This document shows positions 32,316-40,854 of a stretch of 64,000 nucleotides of DNA, one piece after another. The position numbers and the translations under genes were made by a program. A model generated the notes under the pieces. The model did not search any database, was not told the origin of the DNA, and saw nothing but the letters and a program-made list of their open reading frames with translations. Numbering within the stretch: the stretch's first letter is position 1; the number at the start of each line of letters is the position of its first letter. The DNA comes from Pontibacter litorisediminis (GTDB taxonomy: Bacteria; Bacteroidota; Bacteroidia; Cytophagales; Hymenobacteraceae), in assembly GCF_029360645.1 (NCBI RefSeq), contig NZ_JARDUA010000003.1, positions 62,001 to 126,000 on the forward strand. The letters are read 5' to 3'.

Positions 32316-35000
32316 ATGAAACAAACTTTACGCCAAGCTGTTAACCAAATCTTAAAAGCGATACGTTGCCTTGCGGTTGAAATTCGTAAGGGCCTTGTTC
32401 CTCCTCCTGCTCTTAAGAGGGGCGTAGGGGGAGGTCTGCTGCTTCTGCTCCTCCCATATTTCGCCGCAGCCCAGTTGCAAGACAGCTTCTCTGATGGCAA
32501 CTTCACCCAAAGCCCTGCCTGGACCGGAGATTCAGAAAGCTTCATCATCAATACTCAAAACCAACTGCAAAGTAACGGTCCTGCCGTAACCGGAACAATG
32601 CTGCAACTCGTCACGCCATCACAGACAGCGGTAGGCGCCACCTGGGAGTTTTGGGCGAATCTGAAGCTGACTACCTCCTCCAGCAACTATGCCGATGTGT
32701 GGCTCATCTCCAACTCCGAAGACCTGAAAAATCCCAGTACCAGCGGCTATTTTGTGCGCATCGGCGGTACGGCCGATGAAGTGAGCCTGTTCCGCAAGGA
32801 CGCCGGCAAAGCCGCCGTGAAGGTTATTGATGGCCAAGACAAGACTGTGGCCACCAGCAGCAACGTGGTGCGCGTGCGGGTAAGCCGAAGTATAAACCAT
32901 GCATGGGAACTACGCATAGACGTGACCGGCACCGGCGAAAACTTTGTGAGCCAAGGCACCGCCACTGACGCCACCTACACCCGCTCGGCATACTTTGGCG
33001 TGCTGCTCAGGTACAGCTCAGCCAACAGCCAAAAGTTCTATTTCGATGATTTCGCCATTACCGACACGCAGCCACCTATGCTGCAGGAGCTGCAAACGGT
33101 AAGCCCGCAGGAACTGACGCTGCAGTTCAGCGAGCCGCTGCAGCCGGAAAGGGCGCAGCAAATCCGCAACTACACGTTGAATGGAAGTATAAACCCCCTG
33201 ATCGCGGAGTTGGTGGAGCCGGTGAAGGTGCGGCTGGTGTTCAGCCAGAACTTCAGGAGCGGAACCAATGAGCTGCGCATCAGCAACCTGCAGGACCTGT
33301 ACGGTAACGCGATTGCCGAGCCTGTACTTGCCAATTTCAGCTTTACACCGCCTGCCGTGCTTCCGGGCTACAACGAGTTGCTGATAACAGAGATCATGGC
33401 TGATGAGAGTCCTGCGGTGGGGCTGCCGCCGCAGGAATATATCGAGCTGTATAACCCCACCGACAAGGTGCTGAGGCTGCAGGGCGTAAAATACTCCGAT
33501 GCTACCTCCACGGCCACATTTCCAGATGTGCAGCTGCTGCCCCAGGAGTATGCCGTGGTGGTGCCCAACAGCCAGGTTACCAACTTCAGCGAGTACGGCC
33601 GGGTGATCGGCATCAGCAATTTTCCGAGCCTGAACAACAGCGGGGAGCTGCTGCAGCTGCGCCAGCCAAACGGCAAGCTGATCTACGCCGTAAACTACGC
33701 CGACACCTGGTACAAGAACAGCAGCAAGCGCGATGGCGGGTGGAGCCTGGAGATGATCGATGTGCACAACCCCTGCGCCGGCATGGAAAACTGGACGGCC
33801 TCTGAAGACCCGCGCGGCGGCACCCCGGCACAAGCCAGCTCCGTAGCCTCCTCAAACCCCGATAACACACCGCCTGCTCTAACAGATGCCACTGCCGCTG
33901 CGCCAGATAAAGTTATACTTCGCTTCAGTGAGCGGTTGGACAGCACGCAGGCAGCCAACATAGCCAACTACAGCCTCAACCCGGATATAAGTATAAATCA
34001 GGCGGAGGTGCCGGGGCCGCTGTTCTCCGAAGTTATACTTACGCTTGGCAGCCAGCTGCAGGAACGGCAGGAGTATACCGTAACCGCCACAAGTATAACC
34101 GACTGCTCCGGCAACACGAGCACGAGCCCCTTAACCTATACTTTGGCGCTGCCCTCAGCACCCGCGCCCGGCGATGTGGTGATCAACGAAATCCTGTTTA
34201 ACCCACGCACCGGCGGATCTGATTTTGTGGAGCTGGTAAACCGCAGCGACAAGTACCTTAGCCTGAAAGACTGGAAGCTGGCCAATACCTCCGGCGACAC
34301 CATCAGCAACCTTAAAAGTATAACCACCGCCAATTATGTGCTGGCGCCGGGGCAGTACGTGGTGCTCAGCCCCAACCCCGATAACATCAAGCAGAACTAC
34401 CCACTGGCAAGGCAGGAAACCTTTATCAGGATGAGTAGCCTGCCCAGCTACCCCGACGACGCCGGAACCGTGGTGGTAGTGCAGCCGAATGGCGAGGTGG
34501 CGGATAGATTCAGCTACGATGCCAAAATGCATTTTGAACTGTTGGATGATGTAAACGGCGTGTCGCTGGAGCGGGTGCGGCTGGAGGGACCAAGTACAGC
34601 CAGCAACTTCCACTCGGCGGCTACCACGGTGTTTGCCACGCCGGGCTATAAAAACTCGCAGTCGCAGGAAGGGGTGCAGGCGCAGCGGGTATTTGAGGTC
34701 TCGCCCAAGGTATTTTCCCCGGACGGCGACGGCTATGAAGACTTTGCCACGATCAACTACCGCACCGATAAAAACGGGTTGGTGGCCAACATCACGGTGT
34801 ATGACGCAGCGGGGCGGGAGATACGCAAACTGGCTCGCAACGAGCTACTGGAGGCAAACGGCTTCTTCCGCTGGGATGGCCTGCGGGAGAATGGCGCCAA
34901 GGCCAATATCGGCTATTACCTGTTCCACATCGAGCTGTTTGGGCTGAATGGGGAGAAAAGCGAGTATAAGGAGAAAGTAGTGGTAGGCGGCAGGCTCTGA
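32316..35000 (+). CDS. Secreted lamin-tail domain protein with T9SS-type C-terminal domain
   Basis: An 894-residue surface or secreted protein. The signal region is unusual (LKRGVGGGLLLLLLPYFAAAQ, residues about 34-54) and partly encoded by a repeat-like hairpin. The mature protein has an N-terminal beta-sandwich (about 60-250), Ig-like SbsA-type domains (about 255-345 and 520-620) and two lamin-tail domains (about 350-500, with ELLITEIMADES and YIELYNPTDKVL; and about 620-760, with DVVINEILFNPRTGG and FVELVNRSDKYLSL). The C-terminus (about 800-894, VFSPDGDGYEDF ... GYYLFHIELFGLNG) is a FlgD/gliding-type T9SS domain. It carries at least ten AGTATA/TATACT words. A calcium-binding DGDG motif is present. 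Confidence 0.88.
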   Translation: MKQTLRQAVNQILKAIRCLAVEIRKGLVPPPALKRGVGGGLLLLLLPYFAAAQLQDSFSDGNFTQSPAWTGDSESFIINTQNQLQSNGPAVTGTMLQLVTPSQTAVGATWEFWANLKLTTSSSNYADVWLISNSEDLKNPSTSGYFVRIGGTADEVSLFRKDAGKAAVKVIDGQDKTVATSSNVVRVRVSRSINHAWELRIDVTGTGENFVSQGTATDATYTRSAYFGVLLRYSSANSQKFYFDDFAITDTQPPMLQELQTVSPQELTLQFSEPLQPERAQQIRNYTLNGSINPLIAELVEPVKVRLVFSQNFRSGTNELRISNLQDLYGNAIAEPVLANFSFTPPAVLPGYNELLITEIMADESPAVGLPPQEYIELYNPTDKVLRLQGVKYSDATSTATFPDVQLLPQEYAVVVPNSQVTNFSEYGRVIGISNFPSLNNSGELLQLRQPNGKLIYAVNYADTWYKNSSKRDGGWSLEMIDVHNPCAGMENWTASEDPRGGTPAQASSVASSNPDNTPPALTDATAAAPDKVILRFSERLDSTQAANIANYSLNPDISINQAEVPGPLFSEVILTLGSQLQERQEYTVTATSITDCSGNTSTSPLTYTLALPSAPAPGDVVINEILFNPRTGGSDFVELVNRSDKYLSLKDWKLANTSGDTISNLKSITTANYVLAPGQYVVLSPNPDNIKQNYPLARQETFIRMSSLPSYPDDAGTVVVVQPNGEVADRFSYDAKMHFELLDDVNGVSLERVRLEGPSTASNFHSAATTVFATPGYKNSQSQEGVQAQRVFEVSPKVFSPDGDGYEDFATINYRTDKNGLVANITVYDAAGREIRKLARNELLEANGFFRWDGLRENGAKANIGYYLFHIELFGLNGEKSEYKEKVVVGGRL
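32395..32440 (+). repeat. Repeat-like hairpin within the lamin-tail gene 5' end
   Basis: CTCCTCCTGCTCTTAAGAGG followed by GGCGTAGGGGGAGGTC, with an inner palindrome CTCTTAAGAG (32410-32419) and a C-rich left and G-rich right shoulder. This layout is like short CCTCC/GGAGG intergenic repeats of Bacteroidota. It is read as the VPPPALKRGVGGG part of the signal region. Confidence 0.45.
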
Positions 35001-35106
35001 TTATACTTTTTTTAGCAACAGCAGCTAAAATATTTAGAGGGCAGGCTAAAAATGTTAGCAACTTTGTGGACAAGCGATGTTATCCACACTTTGATAGCCT
35101 CCTAAA

Positions 35107-35137
35107 AGAAAGCGGCCTCTTGTGTAAGAGGCCGCTT
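35107..35137 (-). terminator. Terminator after IPT/TIG gene
   Basis: Stem AAGCGGCCTCTT (35110-35121) / AAGAGGCCGCTT (35126-35137) with a T-rich tail on the minus strand. Confidence 0.88.
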
Positions 35138-35160
35138 CCAAATGCAAAACCTGCTTGCGG

Positions 35161-36855
35161 TTAATTCGTCACCACAAAGTTGTCTGCGCTAATAAGGGTT
35201 TGCCCGTTATGGATCACACTTATTTTCATAGAGCCGGTAACGTTAGAGGGCACCACAGCCCGTATGGTATTCTCCGTCACACTCAGTACCGAGGTCGAAA
35301 CCGTGCCGAACCTTACACTTGTGTAGGAGTTGGGGGTAAATCCAGAAGTGGTGATAGTTACCACTGAGCCTGCTACGGCAGAACTCGGAGAGAAGGATGC
35401 GATAGAAGGCGCCAGCACCGTGAACTCCTCCTCAGCCTCCAGAAGCTGGCTGCCGTGCCTTACCTTTAGCTTTACCTTGCCCGCCTCAATGCCTGACGGA
35501 ACATAAACCCGCAGCGATGTTCCTGTTGAACTGTGCGTGTTAACGGCCACCGACCCGAAGTAAACCGTGTAATACTGGTTTGGCAGGAATTTTCCGCTGA
35601 TCACCACCTCTTTGCCGATACCGCCGGAAGCAGGCGAAAAACCTGTAATAGCAGGGGCTATCACTTGGTACTGCTCGGGCGCATCCACCGTGTGAGGCCC
35701 TGCCGTTACACGTACTTTATAGCTGCCAACAGGCAAGTCATGGGGTACGGTAACGGTAAGTTGACCAGACGATACCACTGAAACACTAGCAGGTACTTCC
35801 CCAAGCTTTACAGATATGTTATTGTTGTAGTAGTAGGAGCCACTGATAGGGAAGTTACCGAAAACAGAGAAAGAGCTCCCCGTAAGGCCAGAGGCCGGCG
35901 AAACAGAAGACACCGTGTGCGGCGTTACCACAAACTCACCAGGCAAGACGGTTGTCACGCCGTCAACTGTTATGGATATGACTACCCTCTCGCTGCTCAA
36001 AGTATAAGGCACCTGTACCTGAAGGCCGCTGGGGCTATAACTGGTAACCGACACTTCCGTCTGGTTCATGTATACCCTGGCTGAGCTGTAGTAGTAATAT
36101 GAAGAAGACGGCATGTTATCGCCGGTGATGGTTACTGTTGTGCCAATCGTACCGGTTTTAGGGGCAAAATCCTTAGGCGTAGCGACTATCTTGAAGTTAG
36201 TTGTAACACTGTGTTCTCGGCCAGCTATCCGGAGTTTTACCTGCACCTGGTTGTAGCCGTAGTAGCTGTTCGTTTCAACGCCGTTAGGCACCTCTGCCAC
36301 CACTTTGGAAGAGGATACTTCCAGGACTTTGGCCGGCGTGTTGGCAAACAGAACCTGTATCTCTTCTTTTGTGCTGTTGAAGAAGCTCCCGCTTATCGTA
36401 ACCCTGTCGCCTGCTTTGCCGCTGTTGGGAGAGATGCCCTGCACGTTAGGCGAAGGCAGGGTAACATTGGAAATCTGGCCAAAAACGGTCCCCTTCTCGT
36501 TAGTCAGGTATGCTCTGGCGTATATGGTTCGGTCATAGTAGTAGCCAGACTCATACAAGCCAGTCACATCGTAGGTGAAATCTCCTATCTGCGCATCCTT
36601 GCCCAAAGAGGCTTTGGTGCCTCTGGTTTCGTTTAAGTCAGAGTTGAAGCCATAGACAAAGCCGTAGTCAATTACCTTGATGTCTCCCTTGTTAAGGATA
36701 TGGCCTTTAAGCTTGACGCTTGTCGGCGAAAGAGCTTGCGCCTCCAGTGTCTGTACTTCGGGGTGCTTTACTTCGTCTTTCTCGCAAGCCTGAAGCAGCA
36801 AAGTGAAAAGCAGTACAAGCAGGAGAGGGCTTTTTGAAAAGTATGAACGCATCAT
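35161..36855 (-). CDS. IPT/TIG-repeat cell-surface lipoprotein
   Basis: A 564-residue lipoprotein (LLVLLFTLLLQAC, Cys about 24). An N-terminal fibronectin-like domain (about 35-130) is followed by five IPT/TIG Ig-like repeats, each opening with a phrase such as ISPNSGKAGDRVTISGSFF, FAPKTGTIGTTVTITGDNM, VSPASGLTGSSFSVFGNF, FSPASGGIGKEVVISGKF and FSPSSAVAGSVVTITTSGF. Tyr-rich insertions (SSSYYYYSSA, GSYYYNNN) are notable. Such repeats serve binding or adhesion at the surface. It lies 17 bp upstream of a beta-barrel gene in the same direction and probably forms an operon with it. Confidence 0.9.
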   Translation of the reverse strand: MMRSYFSKSPLLLVLLFTLLLQACEKDEVKHPEVQTLEAQALSPTSVKLKGHILNKGDIKVIDYGFVYGFNSDLNETRGTKASLGKDAQIGDFTYDVTGLYESGYYYDRTIYARAYLTNEKGTVFGQISNVTLPSPNVQGISPNSGKAGDRVTISGSFFNSTKEEIQVLFANTPAKVLEVSSSKVVAEVPNGVETNSYYGYNQVQVKLRIAGREHSVTTNFKIVATPKDFAPKTGTIGTTVTITGDNMPSSSYYYYSSARVYMNQTEVSVTSYSPSGLQVQVPYTLSSERVVISITVDGVTTVLPGEFVVTPHTVSSVSPASGLTGSSFSVFGNFPISGSYYYNNNISVKLGEVPASVSVVSSGQLTVTVPHDLPVGSYKVRVTAGPHTVDAPEQYQVIAPAITGFSPASGGIGKEVVISGKFLPNQYYTVYFGSVAVNTHSSTGTSLRVYVPSGIEAGKVKLKVRHGSQLLEAEEEFTVLAPSIASFSPSSAVAGSVVTITTSGFTPNSYTSVRFGTVSTSVLSVTENTIRAVVPSNVTGSMKISVIHNGQTLISADNFVVTN

Positions 36856-36872
36856 CTTGTTCCGCTTTAGCC

Positions 36873-37637
36873 TTAAAACACGTATCCTATTCTCACCCCG
36901 TTCATCAGGCTAGGGCCGAACGTAAATGAGGTGTTGGTCACATCAGCCGTATTGGAAGGCGAGTTAGAAGAGTCGCTCTGCTTCACCTCTATGTCTTCCA
37001 TAGACTTTTTGCTGAAGCCAAAGCTTACCTCATATCCAAAGAACAGGTTCTTGGCCATGTAAAAGTCGAAGCCAGTCACCACGTTAAGGCCGTAGCGGGA
37101 GTACCCCTGCTGCGTGTAAGTATAGTAGATGTGCGGCGGGTACCCATTGGAGTAGCTGCTCTCGCGCCATGCGCCCGTAATGGTGGTAGTGGTGTTGTCG
37201 GAGGTGATTTCCTGCTCTGATGTCTTCTTCTCAAGGATAAGATCAGCACCGAGGTAAGGAGACAGCCTTCTGGTGCCCTTAAAGTGCTTTTCGATACCGA
37301 TGTTCACGCCGATCGTAGTGCTGCTGCGCTCATCCTTGCTGTTGTAAGAGTTGGTGCCGTAAGGGTTGGAGCTCTCGTTAAGCCTGCTGTCCTTGCTACC
37401 GTTAAAGCCGAGGCGCAGGGCCAGGTCAGGTTTGGCGAAGTAGCGGAACTTCAGTTGGTTAAGCGAGTTGTTCAGGCTGATGGTGCCATTAAATGGGTTT
37501 ACATTTAGCTCTGTGGCTAACTGCTTCGCCTGCGGTTTCAGTGTTGCCTCAGCTACGCTGTCTGGCTGGGAAGTTTGTCCATAGGAAGTAAAGGCGGCTA
37601 CTGTACAAGCCGAGAGTGCGAGTAAAAATGTTTTCAT
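36873..37637 (-). CDS. Outer-membrane beta-barrel protein
   Basis: A 254-residue protein with a signal peptide (LLALSACTVAAFTSYGQ). Transmembrane strands follow (LKFRYFAKPDLALRLGFNG, TTIGVNIGIEKHF, LSPYLGADLILE, YGLNVVTGFDFYMAKNLFFGYEVSFGF, SFTFGPSLMNGVRIGYVF), the usual layout of a small outer-membrane barrel. The C-terminus ends in Phe as barrel proteins do. The IPT/TIG lipoprotein gene lies 17 bp downstream in the same operon, so the two may act together at the surface. Confidence 0.8.
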   Translation of the reverse strand: MKTFLLALSACTVAAFTSYGQTSQPDSVAEATLKPQAKQLATELNVNPFNGTISLNNSLNQLKFRYFAKPDLALRLGFNGSKDSRLNESSNPYGTNSYNSKDERSSTTIGVNIGIEKHFKGTRRLSPYLGADLILEKKTSEQEITSDNTTTTITGAWRESSYSNGYPPHIYYTYTQQGYSRYGLNVVTGFDFYMAKNLFFGYEVSFGFSKKSMEDIEVKQSDSSNSPSNTADVTNTSFTFGPSLMNGVRIGYVF

Positions 37638-37837
37638 AAAAAAGATTATATAATTGGAGGCGCGAATATAGGAACTTAAAGTATACTATTTGGTATATGT
37701 TTATGAATTCAGTGCAATTCTCCAGTCTGAAAGAAGCCGCTAAGACAAGGCGCAGACACAGAAGAGGGCATTCCAGGTGGTATTGCGCGCGCAAGCAGGT
37801 GTATGCTAGGAATCAGGCAAGCGTATAAGTGGCACAA

Positions 37838-37868
37838 AAAAGCCCCGCAGCATAAGGCTGCGGGGCTT
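37838..37868 (-). terminator. Terminator after lipase-like gene
   Basis: Stem AAGCCCCGCAGC (37840-37851) / GCTGCGGGGCTT (37857-37868) with a T-run on the minus strand. Confidence 0.9.
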
Positions 37869-37894
37869 CGAGTATCTACTCTAAAAATCCTGCT

Positions 37895-39121
37895 TTAAAA
37901 TTCTTGAATCCAGGGCACCAGCGACTGCAGCATCGGTTCAAAGGCAGAACCATGGCCTTTCCCTTCTATGGGGAGGAACTCCAGCTGTTTGGCACCGCCG
38001 GCTATAAAACGATCGTAGGTTTTCTGAGAGTTGCTGAAGGGCACCACCTCGTCGGCGGTGCCGTGGTAGAGGCGGGTAGGGCTTTGCGGCACCCAATCGT
38101 AGAAGCTATTGGCCTGTAGCGCCTTTTTCAAGGCGAGCTCCTGCTGGTTGTCCTGCAGGGCCGCGAAGAAGGCTGGGTTAAAAAGTGCCTTTGGGTCTTT
38201 GGTCAGCTCCCTGTTGATGGCGCTACCGCTCTTGCTGCCGTCGAACAGGCCGGGCATCTTAGAGGCGTAAGGCTCCTGGAAAAAGTCTGACATCGGGCGG
38301 TTCCACTTGTTGGTGATGTTGTAGGCCTGCAGCACGTAGGCCAGGTAAGCAGGGTAGGAGTAGGCCTTGCCTGATTTCACCAGGCTCAGCATCTCTACCA
38401 TGTCGTAGCCGCCTGCCCCCGCTGCCGAGGCTGTTACCTTCAGGCCGTGCGCCGGGTTGGTTTCGATCTCCTTCTGTGCAGCCAATGTCACGTAGCCACC
38501 CTCCGAGTAGCCCACCAGGAAAAGCTTTTCGCTTACAGGCACCGCTTTCTCCTTGCAGAGCGTCTTGGCTGCCTTGATCATGTCCACCACGGCCAGGGCA
38601 GAGTGCTTCTGGTCGTAGTAAGGGTGCAGGATGTTTTTCGATTCGCCGAAGCCGATGTAGTCGGGCACCAGCATTACATAACCGGCAGAGGCAAAGAACT
38701 CAAAGCCGGAAAGGCCCTCGAAGTTGGACGGGGCGTCGCGGTGGGCGAAGTTAGTGCCGTGCTGTGCGCTGATAACCGGAGCCGGGGTGGTCATGTTTTG
38801 GGGCAGGCAAACCAGTCCGGAGGCCTTTATCTCCTGGCCCAGGTAGGTGGTATGATACACCAGCCTGTACACCGAGATGCCATACTTTATCTCGCCGCCA
38901 TAAGTGCCGTACCCTTGTGAGGAGGCAAGCTGCTGCAGCATTCCTTGGGGCACGCTCAGGAGCAGCTCCGACGACACGTACAGGTCCTTCCCGGCTACGG
39001 GTGGTGCCGCTACGGGTGTCTCTTCCGCAACAGGCGCCGCGGCAGCGGCTTCCTTCTCGCAGGAAGTATGGCTCAGCAGGGTGCCGAGCAATAATGTATA
39101 GATAAAGAATTTCTTGAACAC
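37895..39121 (-). CDS. Lipase-like alpha/beta-hydrolase lipoprotein
   Basis: A 408-residue secreted enzyme. I chose a GTG at 39121 because it gives a compact lipoprotein signal (FFIYTLLLGTLLSHTSC, Cys about 21); an ATG at 39163 would give a 14-residue longer leader. An Ala/Pro linker follows. The hydrolase domain has HGTNFAHRDAP (oxyanion), VPDYIGFGES, the nucleophile elbow GYSEGGY (Ser about 200), an Asp in YHGTADEVVPF and a His in EGKGHGSAF. It resembles secretory lipases and other large alpha/beta hydrolases. It has no operon partner. Confidence 0.85.
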   Translation of the reverse strand: MFKKFFIYTLLLGTLLSHTSCEKEAAAAAPVAEETPVAAPPVAGKDLYVSSELLLSVPQGMLQQLASSQGYGTYGGEIKYGISVYRLVYHTTYLGQEIKASGLVCLPQNMTTPAPVISAQHGTNFAHRDAPSNFEGLSGFEFFASAGYVMLVPDYIGFGESKNILHPYYDQKHSALAVVDMIKAAKTLCKEKAVPVSEKLFLVGYSEGGYVTLAAQKEIETNPAHGLKVTASAAGAGGYDMVEMLSLVKSGKAYSYPAYLAYVLQAYNITNKWNRPMSDFFQEPYASKMPGLFDGSKSGSAINRELTKDPKALFNPAFFAALQDNQQELALKKALQANSFYDWVPQSPTRLYHGTADEVVPFSNSQKTYDRFIAGGAKQLEFLPIEGKGHGSAFEPMLQSLVPWIQEF

Positions 39122-39279
39122 GGGTGATGTCTCTTTAATATGCAAGAAGGCAACAGCAGGCAAGCCGTAGAAGTGCCATCAGGCTGGGCAAAAATCGATT
39201 AGAGATTTTTTAAGGCAGGGGAGAATCAGGTAAGGGCCTGGCGCCGTAACTTGTGCCGCTTTTATACTTTATACTTCAA

Positions 39280-40101
39280 GTGGAAGAGATTCTTTACCTG
39301 TGCCTGTTCGCCTTTATGGCAGGCTTTGTTGATTCGGTGGTGGGTGGCGGCGGGCTGATACAGGTGCCGGCCCTGCTGGTGTTTCTGCCCGGCGTGCCGC
39401 TGCCCACGGTATTTGGTACCGGCAAGTTTGCGGGCATTGCGGGCACCACGGCGGCCATGGTCAAGTATGTGCGTAGCGTCAGGATCAATTACCTGGCTAT
39501 ACTTCCGGCGGCCGCGGCGGCCTTCGTGTGCTCCTTCCTGGGAGCCCGCGCCCTGAGCCTGCTCGATGCCAGCCTGCTGAAGCCGCTCATCCTGGTGCTG
39601 CTGGTGCTGGTGGCGGTGTATACTTTTATCAAAAAGGATTTTGGGGCCTTGCATGCGCCCAGGCTCACTGAGGCTAAAGAGCGGCTGTATGGCCTGCTGA
39701 TTGGGGCTGCAATCGGTTTTTATGACGGTTTCTTTGGGCCAGGCACCGGCAGCTTCCTCATCTTTATCTTCATCGGGCTGTTCGGCTTTAACTTTCTGGC
39801 GGCCTCGGCGGTGGCTAAAGTGGTGAATGTGGCCACCAACCTATCGGCGCTGCTATACTTTGCCTGGAACGGGTACGTGCTTTACGAGGTGGCCGTGCCC
39901 ATGGCTGTCTGCAGTATACTGGGTTCGCAGTTGGGCACGCGCACCGCCCTGAAACGCGGCGTAGGCTTTGTGCGGGTGCTGTTCCTGGTGGTGGTCACCG
40001 GCATCATCCTCAAATTCGCCTACGACACCTACGGCTCCGGCGGCAGCGATTTTGCCAAAGTGGCTGCCTCGGTAGAGCAGTGGTTCGGTAGGAAAGGGTA
40101 A
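39280..40101 (+). CDS. TSUP (TauE/SafE-type) membrane permease
   Basis: A 273-residue membrane protein from the GTG at 39280 (a GTG at 39253 would add nine residues). About eight hydrophobic segments carry the TSUP motifs DSVVGGGGLIQVPALL near the N-terminus and GFYDGFFGPGTGSFLIF in the second half, a clear internal repeat. TSUP proteins export sulfite, sulfonates or similar anions. No sulfur gene is adjacent, so the substrate is open. Confidence 0.92.
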   Translation: MEEILYLCLFAFMAGFVDSVVGGGGLIQVPALLVFLPGVPLPTVFGTGKFAGIAGTTAAMVKYVRSVRINYLAILPAAAAAFVCSFLGARALSLLDASLLKPLILVLLVLVAVYTFIKKDFGALHAPRLTEAKERLYGLLIGAAIGFYDGFFGPGTGSFLIFIFIGLFGFNFLAASAVAKVVNVATNLSALLYFAWNGYVLYEVAVPMAVCSILGSQLGTRTALKRGVGFVRVLFLVVVTGIILKFAYDTYGSGGSDFAKVAASVEQWFGRKG

Positions 40102-40113
40102 TCCGCTTAAATG

Positions 40114-40170
40114 ATAAAAAGACAGGCGCCATACCCTATGTATAAAAGATATGGCGCCTATCTTTTTGCC
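40114..40170. terminator. Bidirectional terminator
   Basis: Long stem AAAAAGACAGGCGCCAT (40116-40132) / ATGGCGCCTATCTTTTT (40151-40167), with one mismatch, serving convergent genes on both strands. Confidence 0.9.
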
Positions 40171-40179
40171 GCTTTCCGG

Positions 40180-40626
40180 TTAGTTTTTCGGAAGCTTCCC
40201 TTCTGCCTGCATTCTCTGGATAACACGCATGGCTACTTCCTGGCCGTACTGCTGCCCTTTCAGCATAGATTCCTGCATGATAACGGGCATCTTGTCCAGC
40301 AGCTTCTGGCCCAGCGGTGTGTTGTACAAAGCGATCAGGTCTTTTATCTCCTGATGCGTGAAGTGCTTGTCATAGATGGGCACCGTCAGGTTTACAAGGT
40401 CTTCCACTGTGAAGCTTTTCTCGAACTCGTCCCACAGCTCAGCGGGAACAGAAGTGTTTGTTCTGCGCACAGTCTCCATGCTCGTATTGATAGCCTGCAT
40501 GCCTAGTTCGCCGGCCTTTGTTAAACGGAGCAGTTCTCTGATGTCTTTTGTTTTGGCATTGTCCTGAGCGAAGGCTGATGCGCAGCTTACCAGCAGCACA
40601 AGCAGGAGGGTGTAAAGTTGTTTCAT
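40180..40626 (-). CDS. DUF2059 domain periplasmic protein
   Basis: A 148-residue protein with a signal peptide (LLVLLVSCASAFAQ). The mature helical part contains the DUF2059 pattern: IRELLRLTKAGELGMQ, LVNLTVPIYDKHFTHQEIKDLIALYNTPLGQKLLDKMPVIMQESM. Function unknown; the family is widespread as a small periplasmic protein. Single gene. Confidence 0.9.
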   Translation of the reverse strand: MKQLYTLLLVLLVSCASAFAQDNAKTKDIRELLRLTKAGELGMQAINTSMETVRRTNTSVPAELWDEFEKSFTVEDLVNLTVPIYDKHFTHQEIKDLIALYNTPLGQKLLDKMPVIMQESMLKGQQYGQEVAMRVIQRMQAEGKLPKN

Positions 40627-40790
40627 GTTAACGTATAAAAGGTATAAAAATGCAGGCTAAGATAAGCAGGCTGGGCGCCTTGGTGGAGACAGCTTGTTTT
40701 TATGTTAGGTTGAGTAGGTTGTGCTGCGTAAATATAGCATTATAGAATTACTGTTATGCTTTTGTATCCGAAAAGGAAGGGGGGAAAGGG

Positions 40791-40835
40791 CAGTTCCTGC
40801 TTTTTCAGGCCTAGTGTGCTGAAAAGCAGGAACTG
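40791..40835 (-). terminator. Hairpin after TolC-family gene
   Basis: CAGTTCCTGCTTTTTCAG (40791-40808) pairs with CTGAAAAGCAGGAACTG (40819-40835). No T-run on the minus strand, so termination is likely but not certain. Confidence 0.55.
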
Positions 40836-40854
40836 TATCAGGCTAACAGCCAAA

